This document shows, piece by piece, positions 49,101-62,900 of a DNA stretch of 64,000 nucleotides (the first letter of the stretch is position 1; every line of letters begins with the position of its first letter). The notes below the pieces were generated by a model. That model saw only the letters and a list, made by a program, of their open reading frames with translations, ran no database searches and was not told the origin of the DNA. The stretch spans positions 186,001-250,000 of the forward strand of contig VZRG01000447.1 in assembly GCA_013397435.1 (NCBI GenBank), read 5' to 3'. The position numbers and the translations under genes were made by a program. This DNA is from Erythrocercus mccallii. Its lineage: Eukaryota; Chordata; Aves; Passeriformes; Dicruridae.

Positions 49101-52100
49101 TATAACATCTGCAGAGAAAAAAGGGAGTTTCTCTTTTTCAAAACTTTCTATTCACATCCCATTTGTGGCTTTTCTAGTCGTTGCACTAACCACAGACTAA
49201 TAAAGAGCAAAACAGGACAAAAGAAGACTCAGTGCCATGAATCAGCTTTAGGAGGGAAGATGCTGAGTAGGTATCACGAGCCCATAGGCTTTTTCTTGCC
49301 TCTGCCACTGCCTTGCCTCCCAACCCAGTGCTCCTCTAACTGTCTTGCATGTGAAATTTAAGACCTGGGACTTTCTCTTGCTCTCTTTCACTTGCTCGAA
49401 AAGTGCTTAAAAACAGGCTGTACATACTATTGTAATATGAAATACAGTAATAACCTCCCCCCAGACACCTTTTGGACAGCTGTTCAATAAACAAGTTGAA
49501 AACAAGATGATGTAAGGTGCAATTTACAATAGTCCCCAAATATTTATGCAGTGTGTATAATTATGTAGTGACCACAGACAGTTGACCTCACAATACAGTA
49601 TATCAGCTGCAGAAATTAAGCCAGTTTCAGAAACAAGAGAAAACTATGATTAGGAAATCCCCTTGAAAGTAAACTGATCTTTAACTATCTGCCCCTGAGC
49701 TGCCTGTAAGTAACTTGGCAAACAAGTAGATATTTTATGTTGGGACTTTCAATGGGAATGGATCCAGCTGCTCATGCCAGTGGTTACTGTTGTGACTGCT
49801 TTTCCTCTCTTAAATATCTTTTAGTTAATTTTGTATAAATCTGGACTCAGCTAGTCACCATAAACAGGGAATCATTTTAATTCCTGTTTTCAGAAGGGGA
49901 GGTGCTTTACCAGCTCCTTCCAGACACCAGATTTGGTTAATAACTGTATCCACCTGCTTTGGTGGGTACATCTGTTTCAGTTTTTGCTGGTTTTGATACA
50001 TCTGAAGTGTTTGATCATCTGTGCAGGTGCACAAACAACCACAGAAGAATGAAGATATAGTAATTTCCCAAGGCAATAACAAGAAAGATATTTTCATCTT
50101 TTTATTTGCTCTGAGACCCAAAGTGTGATAAAGCTTAGGTGGTCAGTTATAAGCATAGGAAGGATATTTTTGAGATTTCAGGAGACTCGGAGAGGTGACT
50201 GTTTACTTGAAATAAGACCAGATACAAAGCTCTGACTTGTGCCCTGGTTCTCTTGAGGTGTGAGGAGTGAAGGGCTTTGATCCCCTTTCAGTACCTCAAT
50301 AGTGTAAAGCCTCACCTCTGCAGTACAGGAGCACTCCAGACTAGAGAGCTGACAGAAACTCCTACAGACAGATCCTTATCAGCTTTTTTGCTACTCAGTT
50401 TATGCACTAGTAACTGCAGATCCAGAGGAAGAGGTATTTTGGAGCTGGCTTTAACAACAATTGCAATTAATGTTGAGGCATATACTTCATGGGCTACCCA
50501 GCTTTGACCTCTGTGTTGTCATGACTAGATGGCTGTCTTTCTAGCCAATCTATCTGATTTAGTTTAGGGATAAAATTTGGGATATGCATATGCCTTCTGT
50601 GAATAGTGTGCGCATTGTCATCCATAAGCAGGTAGAGGTGAGCCTGCTCCCAGCTGAGCCTATGCTGTCTTGGAAGCAGAGGTGAGTAGTGAAAGCCTTG
50701 ACGTCAACTACTGCTGATGCTGCTCAGTGCAAGATGACTTTGGCTCGGTCTATTTCTGCAGCATAGAAGGAAGTTTTACCCTTTGTGTTGTTGGGGTCAA
50801 GGAGCCTAATTATGGCTTTCTGTTACTCTGGGATTCTGGGTAGCTAAATAGGTGTGTTGGACTTCCATCCCTTTCTTCATCCTGCTGCAAGGCAGACAAA
50901 CCCAAATAATTTATTTTCTATGTGGAAAGCAGGTGCTTAGTAAAGAGCATAAATCCTATAGAGCTAGGGAAAAAAACCCCTGAACAGTCAGTAAAATAGA
51001 TGCTAGGAAAAAAAAAATACAAATCAGTAATTCTGCCATCAGGCACCTGCTGGCATTGTCAGCAAAATTTAGTAAGAGAGGTGTACTGAGCCACATGTTT
51101 TGCAAATGCTTTTTTCAAAGCCTGTTATAGGTCTCTCTGCATGTTTATTTATTACTGTCATCACAGCACTTCATTCAGGCTTTTAAAATGATTCTGAAAG
51201 GCATAAGTATTAACATCCACAGGTCTGATGTCATGCCTTAACCTCCAGAAGCCAACTAGCAAGGGCAGCAGCTGGGTGACATTTCCCACATTGTTCCTGC
51301 AGCACGTCTCTTAGGCCACCTAGAAAACTGTTTGGGGTAAGAGGAAGAGGTCATCTGTACTCTCACACCATCAGTCCTTGACCTTTCTGTTGACAATATC
51401 CACAAGATGTCCTTTCTGACAGCTGCAGCAACAGAGCTATTTTGTTATAGGGGCACATGTCCAGGCTGAAATCATCAACTAATTTCATCTAAACTGCAGA
51501 GCAGCTAGCAGAAACTTAGCACCTTTTGGCTGCTCCAACAACTGCTCTGGTTTTGAACTGGTGGCCTTTTGGTGACAGGCTCTGATATCCTATTACCAAT
51601 TCCCAAGCCATCCAGCTCCTCTGAACACATGCACGCACAAAAACCAATTACATATAAATGTAAATGACTCTGAAGTACCAAGTGATAGAGATGTGACCTT
51701 CACCTGGGTCGGGTGGCTTGTGTGAGACAGCATGAAGTGAAGGTAAGCTGACACCTACAGTTTTGTTGTCTTGGCAGTTTCAGAAACAGACTGTAGCCCT
51801 ATGCCCTTGCTGCCCTTTGCTTCCTTTCATCTGCACTCTCCTCATGGACAATAAAAATGAGATGCAATACATCACTTTTTTGATGGCTCTATTTTCAATA
51901 GAAATGGGAGATCAGGAACTTGAAATGACTTGTGAGATTTACACTCATCCGCTGTATCAGGTTGTTAAGAAGCTGTAGCTCTGGTCACTTCAAAGCACTT
52001 GTTATTTTGAAAAATTGGCCAGAACTTCAGCTGGTGTACATCAGCACAACTCTGTTGCTTCAGCAGAGCTGATTTACTCCAGCTGAGAATATGGCCTCAT

Positions 52101-54884
52101 ATCATATGGCTGTTTCTTAACTTTAAAGTATATATACAATGCAGCTGAATACAAGATAGGCAGAGTTCAGTATGAGAGCAAAGGAGAATTCTTTGTAGGA
52201 GGATCTTGTTCCTAATAAAGACATTTATAGTAAATGATTAGGAGATTATGTGTCCCTACATTTTCTAAGCATGCCATGTTTGGATATAACTGTGTTACTT
52301 TGAATATTATTACTTCCATTTACAAAGTGAAATTCCAGCCCTGGTCTTTGAAAATTTGTCCCCTCATACTTAGTAAATCATAATTATACTATCACAGTGG
52401 TTACCAGTAGACCCTGAGGGTCAATGGACTGCTTCTAAGAGAATCACAGAAAGTAACTAAGAAAATCAAACCTATTGTTAATAATGCTGAATTTGTCATG
52501 CAAGGATGTGCAGAACCACTGAAAAATGTTTCAGAGATTGTAATTTGTAAAAGGCTGGAAAGCATGTTCATGAGGTTATATTTCTCGCCACCTTTCTCAT
52601 CGTTTTACTTCATGTTCTGGTCCCATTTAATATTCAGATGGTATCTTTATGTTTTCTTTTTTTTCATAAGACAGGATTTGGGATCTTTAAAATGTGTCTG
52701 CCTGACCTGCCTGCTACCTATAAGGCGTTAGTGAATGTTAAGATATTATCCCTGTCCTCAGAGCTTCAGAAGTGGCCATCTGTGGTGGCACCTGAAGATG
52801 GGTTTTAGGACATTTGTCAAGATGTTATGTTCCCCTCCTAACAAATCAAGTGCTTTGTAAGTTACCTGTGTTTTACTTGGGCTTTTTAGATATTTGCCTT
52901 TCTTCGGTTCCTACCATAAGAGATTATACTTCTGCTTTTCAGCTGAATATGTGCCTTACATAACAGTAGTGATCTTGTGAAATCCCTATCAGAAACCCAC
53001 AGCAAAGTGCTGAACCACATGTATAGTAAAAATATAATTTCTTCATCAAACAATGCACAGTGTAGACAAAGTTTCTTTAACAGCACCCTGACACAATGCC
53101 AACCTGGATAAAGGGAAATTCTCTGTCCCTGAGCCCTTTTTTTGTGCTGTGTTCAAATTCTACCATCAGCAAAGCACGCAGCTCTCTGAAGGGGCTTGCT
53201 CACTTGCTTTTTCATCCTTTGCTTCTCCCTGGATTCTTATGGCTTAGCTGGGACAGAGGGAATGCATTTCCTTCAGGCACCTCATCAAACAAGGACTTCA
53301 AAAAAGAAGAAAAAAACCCCTCACTTCTTGCTGCTATTTTGAAATTGGAGTCAATTTAAAATTTCCAGGACAGATTCTTACACAGGCTGACCTATACACT
53401 ATTGAATCAAAAATCCATATAATGAATACCAGGATGAGTAACATGAGGATTAAATGCACATATTATTATGATAATTGTAACTTATACTTACATGCATTGT
53501 AAGGGAGAAACTGCTGCTAGGCTCTCTTCAGTCTGAAAAAAGAGTTTGGGTGAGGATTAGGTAGAAGGCAAAGACAAAAAAAATACATCTGGGATTACAT
53601 CCACAGCTTCTGTAAGTTAGATGCATTTATTTTTTGAGTTGTAACCTTACAAGGGGTATGAAGGTGCTCCGCAACTGTCATGAATAGTCGATCAGAGTGA
53701 TTTTTTAATAAATTTTTATTTACCAATACATAAGAATAGGTAAAATTTGCATATTTTCAGCAAGAAAGTAGCAAAATGTTCATTAGAAGTAGTATCCCAC
53801 ACAACATTTTTTCCCTTAAAAAAGGGGGATATTTTCTCTTTTCCACTCTCTCTCTCTCCTGCTGTCAAAATGGAAAAAAAGGACATAAAGGAGGAAGAGG
53901 GCAAGAACATGAAAAAAATATGTGGAAAGGCAAAAAAGGAAATATCAAAAAATAAATCTTAAATTAAATCCTCTTCACTGCAAGAGGAAAGAATTTGAAG
54001 GGAATTAAAATATTCTTACTGTTTTTTATCCAGAAATATTTTTTTTGATAGAAAACAATTTCCCTTACCAGACTCATTTGTGGGGTTTATAAACAAGGGC
54101 TCATTAAAACCATAGAATTAAAAATGCTTCTGAAAAAAGTGGAGATTTCCAACCTAGGTGTGAAACAGCAATGGAAGAAATCTCTCTGAACATATTTAAC
54201 TATCCACTTAGAATCCTGTTTAAGATTTTAACTAAACAAGTTGTCACAATAACATATAAAACCATTCCCAGTTTTCTTCTCAAATGTGTTTTTGTCTTCT
54301 CCATTCAGAGCTGTCCAGAACAGTCATGCAGCTACATAACAAGCTTGACTGAGGAATTTATCTGGCTTAAAAGTAAGCCAGGAAAATAAAAAGAGATTTC
54401 CAGATTTCTCACCGAACTATTGGGTGGCCATCAGTGTGAGTCCTGGCACATGAGAACCAAATATTTTGTCTGGAAACACCTTGGCTTTGCATGTAGGTCT
54501 TGTCCCATGTTTCATTAGAGGTCTTTGGGATGCTGACTTTCCCAAGGGAAATTTTGGAAATGAGGTTTTCTGTGTTGTACACCATGTGAACTGACATGAG
54601 GCTGACACAGGACCTTTACATATGAAACAGGAAATATAGTTTGTTAAGCCAGAGCTCAGCTTCTGCCTTGGCTTTGAATAGGTTGACTTCATGGAGCTAC
54701 CTTTCATTCACATAACAGCAGACAGGGAGATATTTTGAGTTGAGCCTCATAACACTTTATCAAAGGAAAAATGAAAAAAAATGCATCAGACTTCAAATTC
54801 TGTAACTGCTGAATTGTTTGTTTCCAGGTATCTAAATGCATCAAATGACCAAAAATATCACCACAGCACCTACCTTCAAGGTAT
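43121..54884. other. Long noncoding stretch, no gene seen
   Basis: Nearly 12 kb without a recognisable exon. The longest frames are 118 codons (49005-49361 plus) and 109 codons (43268-43597 plus); neither shows a family motif, and the cysteines of the latter do not follow a zinc-finger spacing. A weakly CR1-like minus-strand stretch at 48.1-48.4 kb is too diverged to call. Composition is AT-rich, CpG-poor, with only short homopolymer runs. Confidence 0.55.
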
Positions 54885-55010
54885 ATTTTATCAGTTCTGT
54901 TTCCTGTGAATAGGCTGAGAAACTGAAGCACTGAAAACTTAAACCCAAAGCCACAGAGGAAATTTGTGCCACAGCTTGGACTAGAACTCAGATCTCCTTC
55001 AGGAGTATTT
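54885..55010 (+). repeat. MIR-like ancient SINE remnant
   Basis: 'gctgagaaactgaagcactg' is followed by 'cccaaagccacagaggaaat' and 'ggactagaactcagatctcc'. These match in order the MIR core and 3' part ('gaaactgaggca', 'cccaaggtcacacag', 'gaacccaggtctcc'). This is the clearest MIR copy in the window. Confidence 0.75.
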
Positions 55011-57334
55011 AATGAAATAAGCTATGCAAATATAAGTGTCAATGTGAATAGTTTAGCAGGATCTTCCTAGTGAGGACTGGGTGGGTTTGATCCTTTTTAA
55101 ACTGACATGAGAAAACAAGGCAGACATCATGCAGTAAGTGCCCCTTGATCTGGTTTTCAACCATCTTGCACTGCTGTATGCTATTTGCCCAGGCTAGGGT
55201 GAATGCCTGGCCTGAACAACTTGTCTCCAGTACATGCAGAATAGTTTTTTGTGTACTTGAATTTGCTTTCAGGTAATTTTTCACCAGGTCCATCTGGACC
55301 TTTTTTTAATGTATTCCTTCAGTACCATTAGTGAGGCAGTGCAATGCCATTTTTCTAAGGTCCTGAATGTTTACTTCTCCAGGTAGGGTGATTATGGGCA
55401 TGATGGAATGATGTCTTTAGTCAAGTGTAGATCTTATCTTCCAATGTAACAAGGTAGCCTAATGAAATGAGTTTTATTCAAAGATCTTGTCTTATAACGC
55501 TTCAGGAAAACATGATAAATTGAATGATTCTTTTAGCAAATGCATCACACAAAGCACTGGCATATTGCTTATGAAGTTTAATTTTGTAATAGTTCATGGG
55601 GTATAATATACCTGTAGCTATTTCAGTAGAATGAATTTTACAGGCTTATTACAAAAACAGAACTGTTGTCCCAAAATATTGCTTTTCTTGTTGAAGTGTT
55701 GTTCAGATTCAGGGCAATTTGCATGTATAACCTCCAAGGAATTGCTGCATCTCACTTTTACATTTTTTTCTTTTATTGTTCTATTATTATGAACTGTGGT
55801 GAAACTCTTTTATTTAAATAATGAGAGACTAGCTGTTATTAGCAGCGGTTTCACTGACTGAATGTGGCATGCCAAATCTAAATCCAGAAAGAGATATTTT
55901 TTTAAACTAAGAAAATTTTGGTTGTTTACCAACTTAAATAATGTAAAACTAGACAAAAAGAAAAATATTGTGATTTGGAAATAATTTTGCTCTCTTGTAC
56001 TTCAGATTAGTGGCTTTTTTACCATTTCTTAAGATATTCATTACCTTTAATGGGAAAATGATGGACCTAATTTACTTATGAAAACAAGAAATTATTTTCT
56101 CAATATCACAATGTTTCCAATAGTAATTCTGCATTCCCATTATTGTAGAATTGTGCATAATGTACGAAAACTTGGGGGGAGCCTTGAGTGTAATTCGCCT
56201 TGTACATTTGGACCTTCCTGAGCTTGTCTCTAGCTGTGGTGGCTTGGGAGAAAAGCACTTGTTAATCCCTTGCGTGCAAGACTTTCGTCCACCTGGGATT
56301 TCCAAGTGCATTCTCAGGAGCAGTAGGGTGTCCCATCTCTTCCTTGTATGAGAACTTCCCTCCTACTTCAGCATAACTGTCATGTTTGTGCTTGTGATGG
56401 CTGGGAAAAATGTAAATATTGAGCTTATAATTTGTTTTAGTGGAAGTGGTGTAGGGGTGACCTAGCAGTCTGTGTACATATAATGTAAGTGACTTAAGTT
56501 TTTGGCAAAGCATGCACTCAGTGTTTCCTAGTGCCTGAAAACTGATACTATTTCATATTCCATCACCTTTCCTTTCTTAAATAGGAGAGCGTATTTTCAA
56601 GTGTATGGAGATGCCATGCAGTGGTGGTTCCCAGAGAACACCAAACTCACACTCCAGTGTGTGCTGTGATTATAACCAGAACACAAAACTACCACCTCAG
56701 CAGCCTGAAAACTGTGTGAGAGCAAGAGCTGATGCACATCCAGATCTTGTGCCTGTTGAGGTGTAAGAAGCATAGGTTCCTAGATTAAGGATCTCAAAGC
56801 ACTCCTAGGTAGAGCTCTTTTGACACAGATTATAAAACCTCTGGGACCACCACAACTGATGGGGCTCCTTACTTTTCTCTAACTTTTTCTCAGCTCCATT
56901 AATTTCCTCCTGCCTTTTTCTTTCCTATAATATCCCTAGAATTAGAATGCTGAAAATAAACAAGGAAAAAAGTACCAAGATTTGTGGAAGCAGGATCAAA
57001 GAGCAGAGCTGAAGTCCATTCCAACTGATGTGAATTTTTCAAAATGTTAGAATACCACAGGCTCTTTTCATTCTCTCATTCTACATTGTTTGTGTTACAG
57101 TAATCTTTGGAGGAGCCTAATGAAACTGGAGCCTCACTTTTTAAGCCACCTACTACCAAATTACTGGCTAGATCCTCAGTTTCATTGGACACATTGAACT
57201 CATGCCAAACCTGAGTAACGAGGTTCTGAACCCATCTCTTCTGCAAACGTTTTACTGGAAAGGAAACACCTGGGCTCAGGAAGCTCAGATTTGGAGCCTT
57301 TACATTCTAGCATAGCAGCAAAGCTCATTACTGC
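55011..57334. other. Noncoding sequence, no gene seen
   Basis: Frames of at most 84 codons on both strands, no domain and no recognised repeat. Confidence 0.6.
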
Positions 57335-57450
57335 TAATGTTAATGCTGTGGCAGGGGGGTTGATTGATTTGCCCTAAGTCATGCAGCAGGCTGTGGTGGC
57401 ATTGGTCTCCTGAGACCCAGACTCAGACTCTCAGTCCTTTTCTGTCTGTC
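57335..57450 (+). repeat. MIR-like ancient SINE remnant, 3' part
   Basis: 'tttgccctaagtcatgcagc' followed by 'aggctgtggtggcattggtc' and then 'ctgagacccagactcagact' parallels the MIR 3' half ('ttgcccaaggtcacacagc', 'agtggcagagctgg', 'cccaggtct'). The core on the left is hardly recognisable. Confidence 0.55.
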
Positions 57451-58139
57451 TGAGGAAATGCTCTCTGAGCACTGTGCTGCTCAGGGAAGCAGTTTCCATG
57501 TTTTAGTGGTGGGTGGGAGAAGTCCATCGGCAGAGTAACTCAGAAGAGCAAGTATGGTACCTTTGCTGGAGTCTGAATGCAAACCTGAAATGTTTTGGAT
57601 TCTGAGGGGTAACAGACTAGAAAGCAGTGAGCTGTAATATTTCAGTTCATATTATTTGACCTAGTTGTAAGAAATGCTCCTTTTGTTGATTAACACAAAT
57701 CTCTAATTTTTTACTCTTGAGTGAATGAAATAAACTTTCAGTAACTTGTCTTTGAACACTGAAAACTGTCAAATATATATTTAAATTAATGTTTTAATAT
57801 AAATTTGAAAATTATATTCAGTTTGAAAATGAGGACTCTAAAGACTGTTGATTCTCTTTCTTCATTTATTTCATTTCACAGCACTGAAAGGTGTTTCAGG
57901 GGCTGCATCTTGTAAAGTTTGGAGTCTACTTCTGTAGATATTTCTTAAGATTATTAGAATGTCCATGACATTTAGCTTGCAACTCTTTATAAATAAAACT
58001 TTTGGGAGCACTGAACCTGGTAGAATCTACCATGGTATAAAAGAGTTAAAAATCTCTATAGAATTGAGTTTGAAATCTATATAATACGTGTACTGTATTG
58101 CACATATATACCACAGTCAGTATCTTTAATCACATTTGG
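57451..58139. other. Noncoding sequence, no gene seen
   Basis: No frame or repeat of note; AT-rich. Confidence 0.6.
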
Positions 58140-58880
58140 TGTTTCTGTCTGTCTGCATATACTTCACAATTTTTTCTTCTGTAGCTTCAATTAGTGTTTA
58201 ATGAACTTAGCAAGAGTTAATTATTAAAAAGTGACTTCAGGGGTCAAGACTGTTTTACATAGATCCACAAAGACACTGCATGAATGTGGTTTTGCCACTA
58301 TGAAAATTATAGTGAAAAGATCATTATTTTTTTAATCAAGAACTAAAAAGCTGACTTGTCTAAGTATCCTTTCCAAAATACATTCTCCAGCATTATTGCT
58401 GTATACATTTATAAAGAAGCAATCTGCACTGTGTTCAGGTATTCCACTTGCAAATGTAACTGCAAGCATCCATTTAAGGCTGACAGCATCATTCAGTTCT
58501 TTTTATGTTCCTCCTCCTTGCTGATTTAAAAATGTTATGAAATTGAAGTAGACTGCCACAAGTACAGTAACAATATGTTATTTTCCCATTAAGTACTATG
58601 GGATGTGGTGTTACATGCCTTATTTCAAAGCTTGTGATAATTAAACATTGAGGAGGGATGCTGAATGTAATTCTTTTTAATGACATCAGAATCACAATGT
58701 TAATCCAGTCATCATGCCTACAACATTTTAGATTTAAATTTGTAATTTTTTACAGGCAACATTTGTGTCGTGATGAATGCCTTTCACTGTCCTTTTAACA
58801 TTTGAGCTGAATCTCAGGCTGGTGTGGGATAGACCTATATTGCTCTTTCATTGTTAATATTTGAGCTGTCAGACCTTGTG
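58140..58880. promoter_or_regulatory. Candidate conserved noncoding block
   Basis: A 740-base repeat-free stretch with many homeodomain-like cores ('caattagtg', 'gttaattatt', 'gataattaaac', 'aatgacatca') and no coding potential. Conservation is suspected from composition only. It lies 0.5 kb left of a second such block. Confidence 0.25.
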
Positions 58881-59389
58881 CTGACTTCTCCTGGCCAAAT
58901 AGGGAGCAATGGGTTGTCCCTTACCCTGCCTGTAGTAAGGACAGAGAGGCAGCAGAAAGCTCTTGTACACCTCAGACCCTCCTGTGCCCTACAAGTGCAA
59001 GTGCACGCAGAGTTAAGGGCAGCCTTGTCAGGCTGACCCCTGACTCAGTAGTGCTTTTGAGTCACCATTCTGATTGTCTATTTTCAGGGCACAGGTTATA
59101 TGCTGCTTTCTGTGCAGCAGAATGCCTCAAATCCTACCCCAACTAACACTGATTAATGTTGCATGGCTGGTAATACTGCTGAAGATATTCAGATTTACCC
59201 TACTGATCCCTAATACTCTGTTCTAAATAATATTAGGAGCATATTGCATGTTTATATTTGACAAAGGAGTTCAGACGCAATGAACTCTCTACCTGACATT
59301 CAGAGAGGTCAAGCTGTCATTAATCTTCTGCTGTCTTCAAGGATCACTGTTGATGGCTGCATGGAAGATTCAGAACTGCCACTGCAGTA
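58881..59389. other. Noncoding sequence
   Basis: Short frames only (58851-59036 plus, 61 codons, no motif). No repeat recognised. Confidence 0.6.
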
Positions 59390-59900
59390 GCTGATGAAGA
59401 TGAAAGTCAATCTCCTTTGCACATAGGCATTTCGTGGTGTTCAGAAGGAAGATTCAAAAATCTGACCTTTAGGTTTTCCCGCTCTCCTTATGCTACAGCC
59501 GCACAGGATGAATTTCACCTGAAGTGCCAAGGCAATTTAGAGAAAAATTGCTGAGTACATGTGGTGTTTGTTACTGCGCTGTTCATCTGAGCCTGCACAG
59601 CTGATCTGAGGAGGGATAGCGTGTGTTTTGTAATGATGGAGAATTGTTAATTTGAGATGAATTATTAAGTGATGACAATAGATATGCATAGATATGCAAA
59701 CAAATATGCAATGACAAGGAAAGGCGAGAGAGTAGGGTAAGAGAAATGGCAAGGTTTCCTGAGGATTGGACAAAGATGTTTCTCTGGGATTATTTTGACT
59801 GGTATCAACTATTTCTTTTATTTGGGAGCAATTTCTTTCAAAGCAATAAATATTTGAAAACTTCATATTTATTAAGTGTTAATTTTACCCCTAGGCCTTC
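59390..59900. promoter_or_regulatory. Candidate regulatory element with three octamer-like sites
   Basis: ATATGCA occurs three times in 29 bases (59682-59688, 59692-59698, 59704-59710), spaced 10 and 12 bases apart, about one helical turn. The second copy extends to ATGCAAAC, one base off the POU/octamer site ATGCAAAT. The flanks keep at least six CpGs in 350 bases. The 109-codon minus frame and 95-codon plus frame here are unrelated and motif-free. The sites are seen; binding and conservation are inferred. Confidence 0.35.
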
Positions 59901-62900
59901 TAAGCAAAAAGTTCAAAACACAACCCTGGAAATACACACAGGCCCCATCTGTTCATCTCCTGCTGTGTGCTTTGAAAATTGTCACCCAAAACCTTCATTA
60001 TTTTTAGTGGCACTATTTTTTTCGGGTTTTTGATCCTTGCTTTATCCTTCAGTACCTGCACCTAGCTTTCTGTAAGTAAGCTCTTCAGCAGCTGGTACAA
60101 CGATGCCCAGTTACTCACTACAACTCAGGGAGGTTAGGCCATCACTTGAAGATGGCTAATTTCCATTTCTAATTATGGCTTGTCAGCAGGGATCCCTAGT
60201 CAAGATTTTGGCCCACTTCAATCCAAAGAGAATTTCCCATTGCTATTACCAGAAAGTTATATACAGAGATGAAACATAGTAACACCTTTTTTCCAGGAAC
60301 CAAATAAAGAGACATCACAATTATTTAGGCACCTTTTTTGGGACTTAGCCTGTGCTCACAATTTAGATTTCGGGAGCATTGTTTATTCTCTGTGTTACTC
60401 TCCTGTCCATCTCCTAACACTTTTCCTCAGTGTTTCCCTTTCTTCAGCAGTTCCACAAACCTTCTCTGTCTCACAGTCTGAGATGAGCAGAATTTGAATA
60501 ATCAGTGTTGAATCACCCTTGAGTGCCATCATTAGGATTAGGTTTAATCCCTTGGGAGGAACAGAGCCCTGGCAACTTACACCTTGCAGAGCATTATCTT
60601 TAGTTGTCTGCATGTTCAGCACCAAAGGGCTTACAATTTACAGTTTTTGAAGTTCATTTTCTAATTTTGTAGCTCACTTAAAGAGAACAACTGTTCAGGT
60701 TCTGCAGAACACCTATCATTGGAACACCGACTCAGTGAGATGCCACAAGCAGGATACAAGCTGGATCTGCTTTGAAAGGTTGTTTTTTTTTCCCCCCTTA
60801 GGAGTTAGGTTTCTGGTTGTAGTAAGTGAAAGCGCTATACATCTGGTATTTCAATGTTTCTGTAAAGTCGGCTATTTATTTTTATGAAATATGGATTTAA
60901 ATGCAACACTTAAAGCTTTAGATCTCACATGTGTATCTTGTTCTTGCTGGGAGGATGCAAGAATTCCTCCTCCTGTGTTATCCAGAAAAGTGCATGTTCT
61001 TGAGTTTTGTGTGATAGCTCTTTCCCAGTTTTAAGAAGGCATCATTGAGGTGTAATTTCACTGCTACCCCTGGACTTCCTAAATATTATCAAAATGACTC
61101 AAGGAACCTTAATCTGCTGAGAGACCTGACCTGTTAGCCCTGTCCTTCATGCTAGGTAAAAGAAATTCTTGTCTTAGAGAGCAAGAAGATGTATTAGTAC
61201 TCACTGCAAAGTGTGGGTATGAATTAAACTACATATAAAGGTAAAACCTCAGGGAGAATATAATCCTGGGTGGACATAAAGGGAAGCTTCTTTTGAGGAA
61301 ATACATGAACAGGCAAAGCATCATTCTAGGAGCTGAAATTGGTCTCATTAGCTAGCAAATAAAAGAGGCTCTGTAAAGACTGTTCATTTGAAAGAAAGCT
61401 GAAGATTTCTTATTTTACAGCCACACTCAACAATGTTGGTAAGCTGATGTTGATCAGGATGTTGATCATCATGAACAGCTATTGTTTGATAACACTGGTC
61501 TTTGCCTGTTATGATCTTGTGAGCTCTGGTCGTAGGACTTCTGAGTATAAATTGCTGCAGCCAGGCCACTCTGAATTTGTTATTTCCTAAGTGCAGCTTT
61601 GTTCTCCTTTGTTGTCCTTGTTGTCCTGTGTTACTTCTTGGGAGATGTACTGATCCAGACAGATCACACTGTGACACAGATGTTTTCAGCCTTTCTTAAT
61701 GGGGGTGTGCTGGGTCAGTGTCTGGCTTTCTTGTTCAGGCAGTGTTGGGTTAGGATACCTGTAACCTTAAACCGGGATACCCAATTTGTACCTGAGAAGT
61801 CTGGACCTTCCCTACAGACTAGGCTGAAACTAGACATACCTCCCTTGCAACACTTTCCATAGGATGACAACTTACAAAACATGGAGCAAGTGAGAGGAAG
61901 CTGAGTCTTACAAAAGTCTCTGTTATAAGTCTACAGAAACCACAGGGTTTCAAAGGGATTGTTCACTTTTTGGTGCTCTACCCCCCAGTAGCCATTCCTG
62001 AGGACCATAGCATCTGTCCTGTGTCTGATTCTTTTCTCCTCTGGGTGCTCCTCTGCCTTAGAGCTACAAGAGCCTCAAAGGGTTACATTTAAGATTTACA
62101 ACTCTTTAAGAGTTGGTTGCCTCTCACAGAGACCCTTCTCCTCCCCTTAAATGGAATGGGCATCTTATTACGGTTTTTACTGACTAGTTATAATGGATTT
62201 GCACTTAGGAATCTAAGTTCCTTTAACAGCTTTTCTAAATTCCAGACATAGGGGTTTGGGTGGAAAAGGCTGGGGAAAGAACAAGAAGTCTTTTAATTAA
62301 ATGTGTATATTCCACTTTATACTCTGAGCTGGTCGTAAACCTGGGAACAGGACCCAACTGTTCAGATTCTAGCTCCAATCATTCAGTCATACAGAATGCT
62401 TTTTTTGCCATTAGAAATATTAATAACAATGATTTATCATAATTTCACCTTCAAAGGGAAGAGTGAAAAAAGACAGGTGAAAACATGCTAATGCAAGGAA
62501 AAATCTCTGACTCTGGATTTGACTTAAAGGTTAGTAAATGCAAACCAATTTTTCTTTTATAAGAGAATATGTCATTTTAACAACATAATTTGGTGGCATA
62601 TGATTTTTCTTTGTATTTACCTTTCCTTTTGTCTCATCTGCTGTTAGGTATAAGAAGCCTGCTCTCAGTACACAGTCCTCAGTACTAGGCATTTTATATC
62701 CAAGAACCTTACTTGTTTCCCCACTTTCAATTTATACCTCTATGTGAGATGGTAACATATTGAGATATCAGTCAAGCTATTAGGCTGGCTGTAACTATTT
62801 TTAATAAAATACAACAAAATGATAGAAAAAATATTTGAAAAATGAGGATTTGACCGCTTTACATGTGTTATAGATTCTGAACATGATGTGCAAATGGTAA

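Noticed and set aside
52310..52400. Possible further MIR-like fragment
   Set aside because: Only one short block resembles the MIR core; the following landmarks are missing.
60778..60801. Strong splice-acceptor-like tract (T9, C6, TTAG)
   Set aside because: Stops follow within a few codons in the frames read, and no donor site or coding block is visible downstream.
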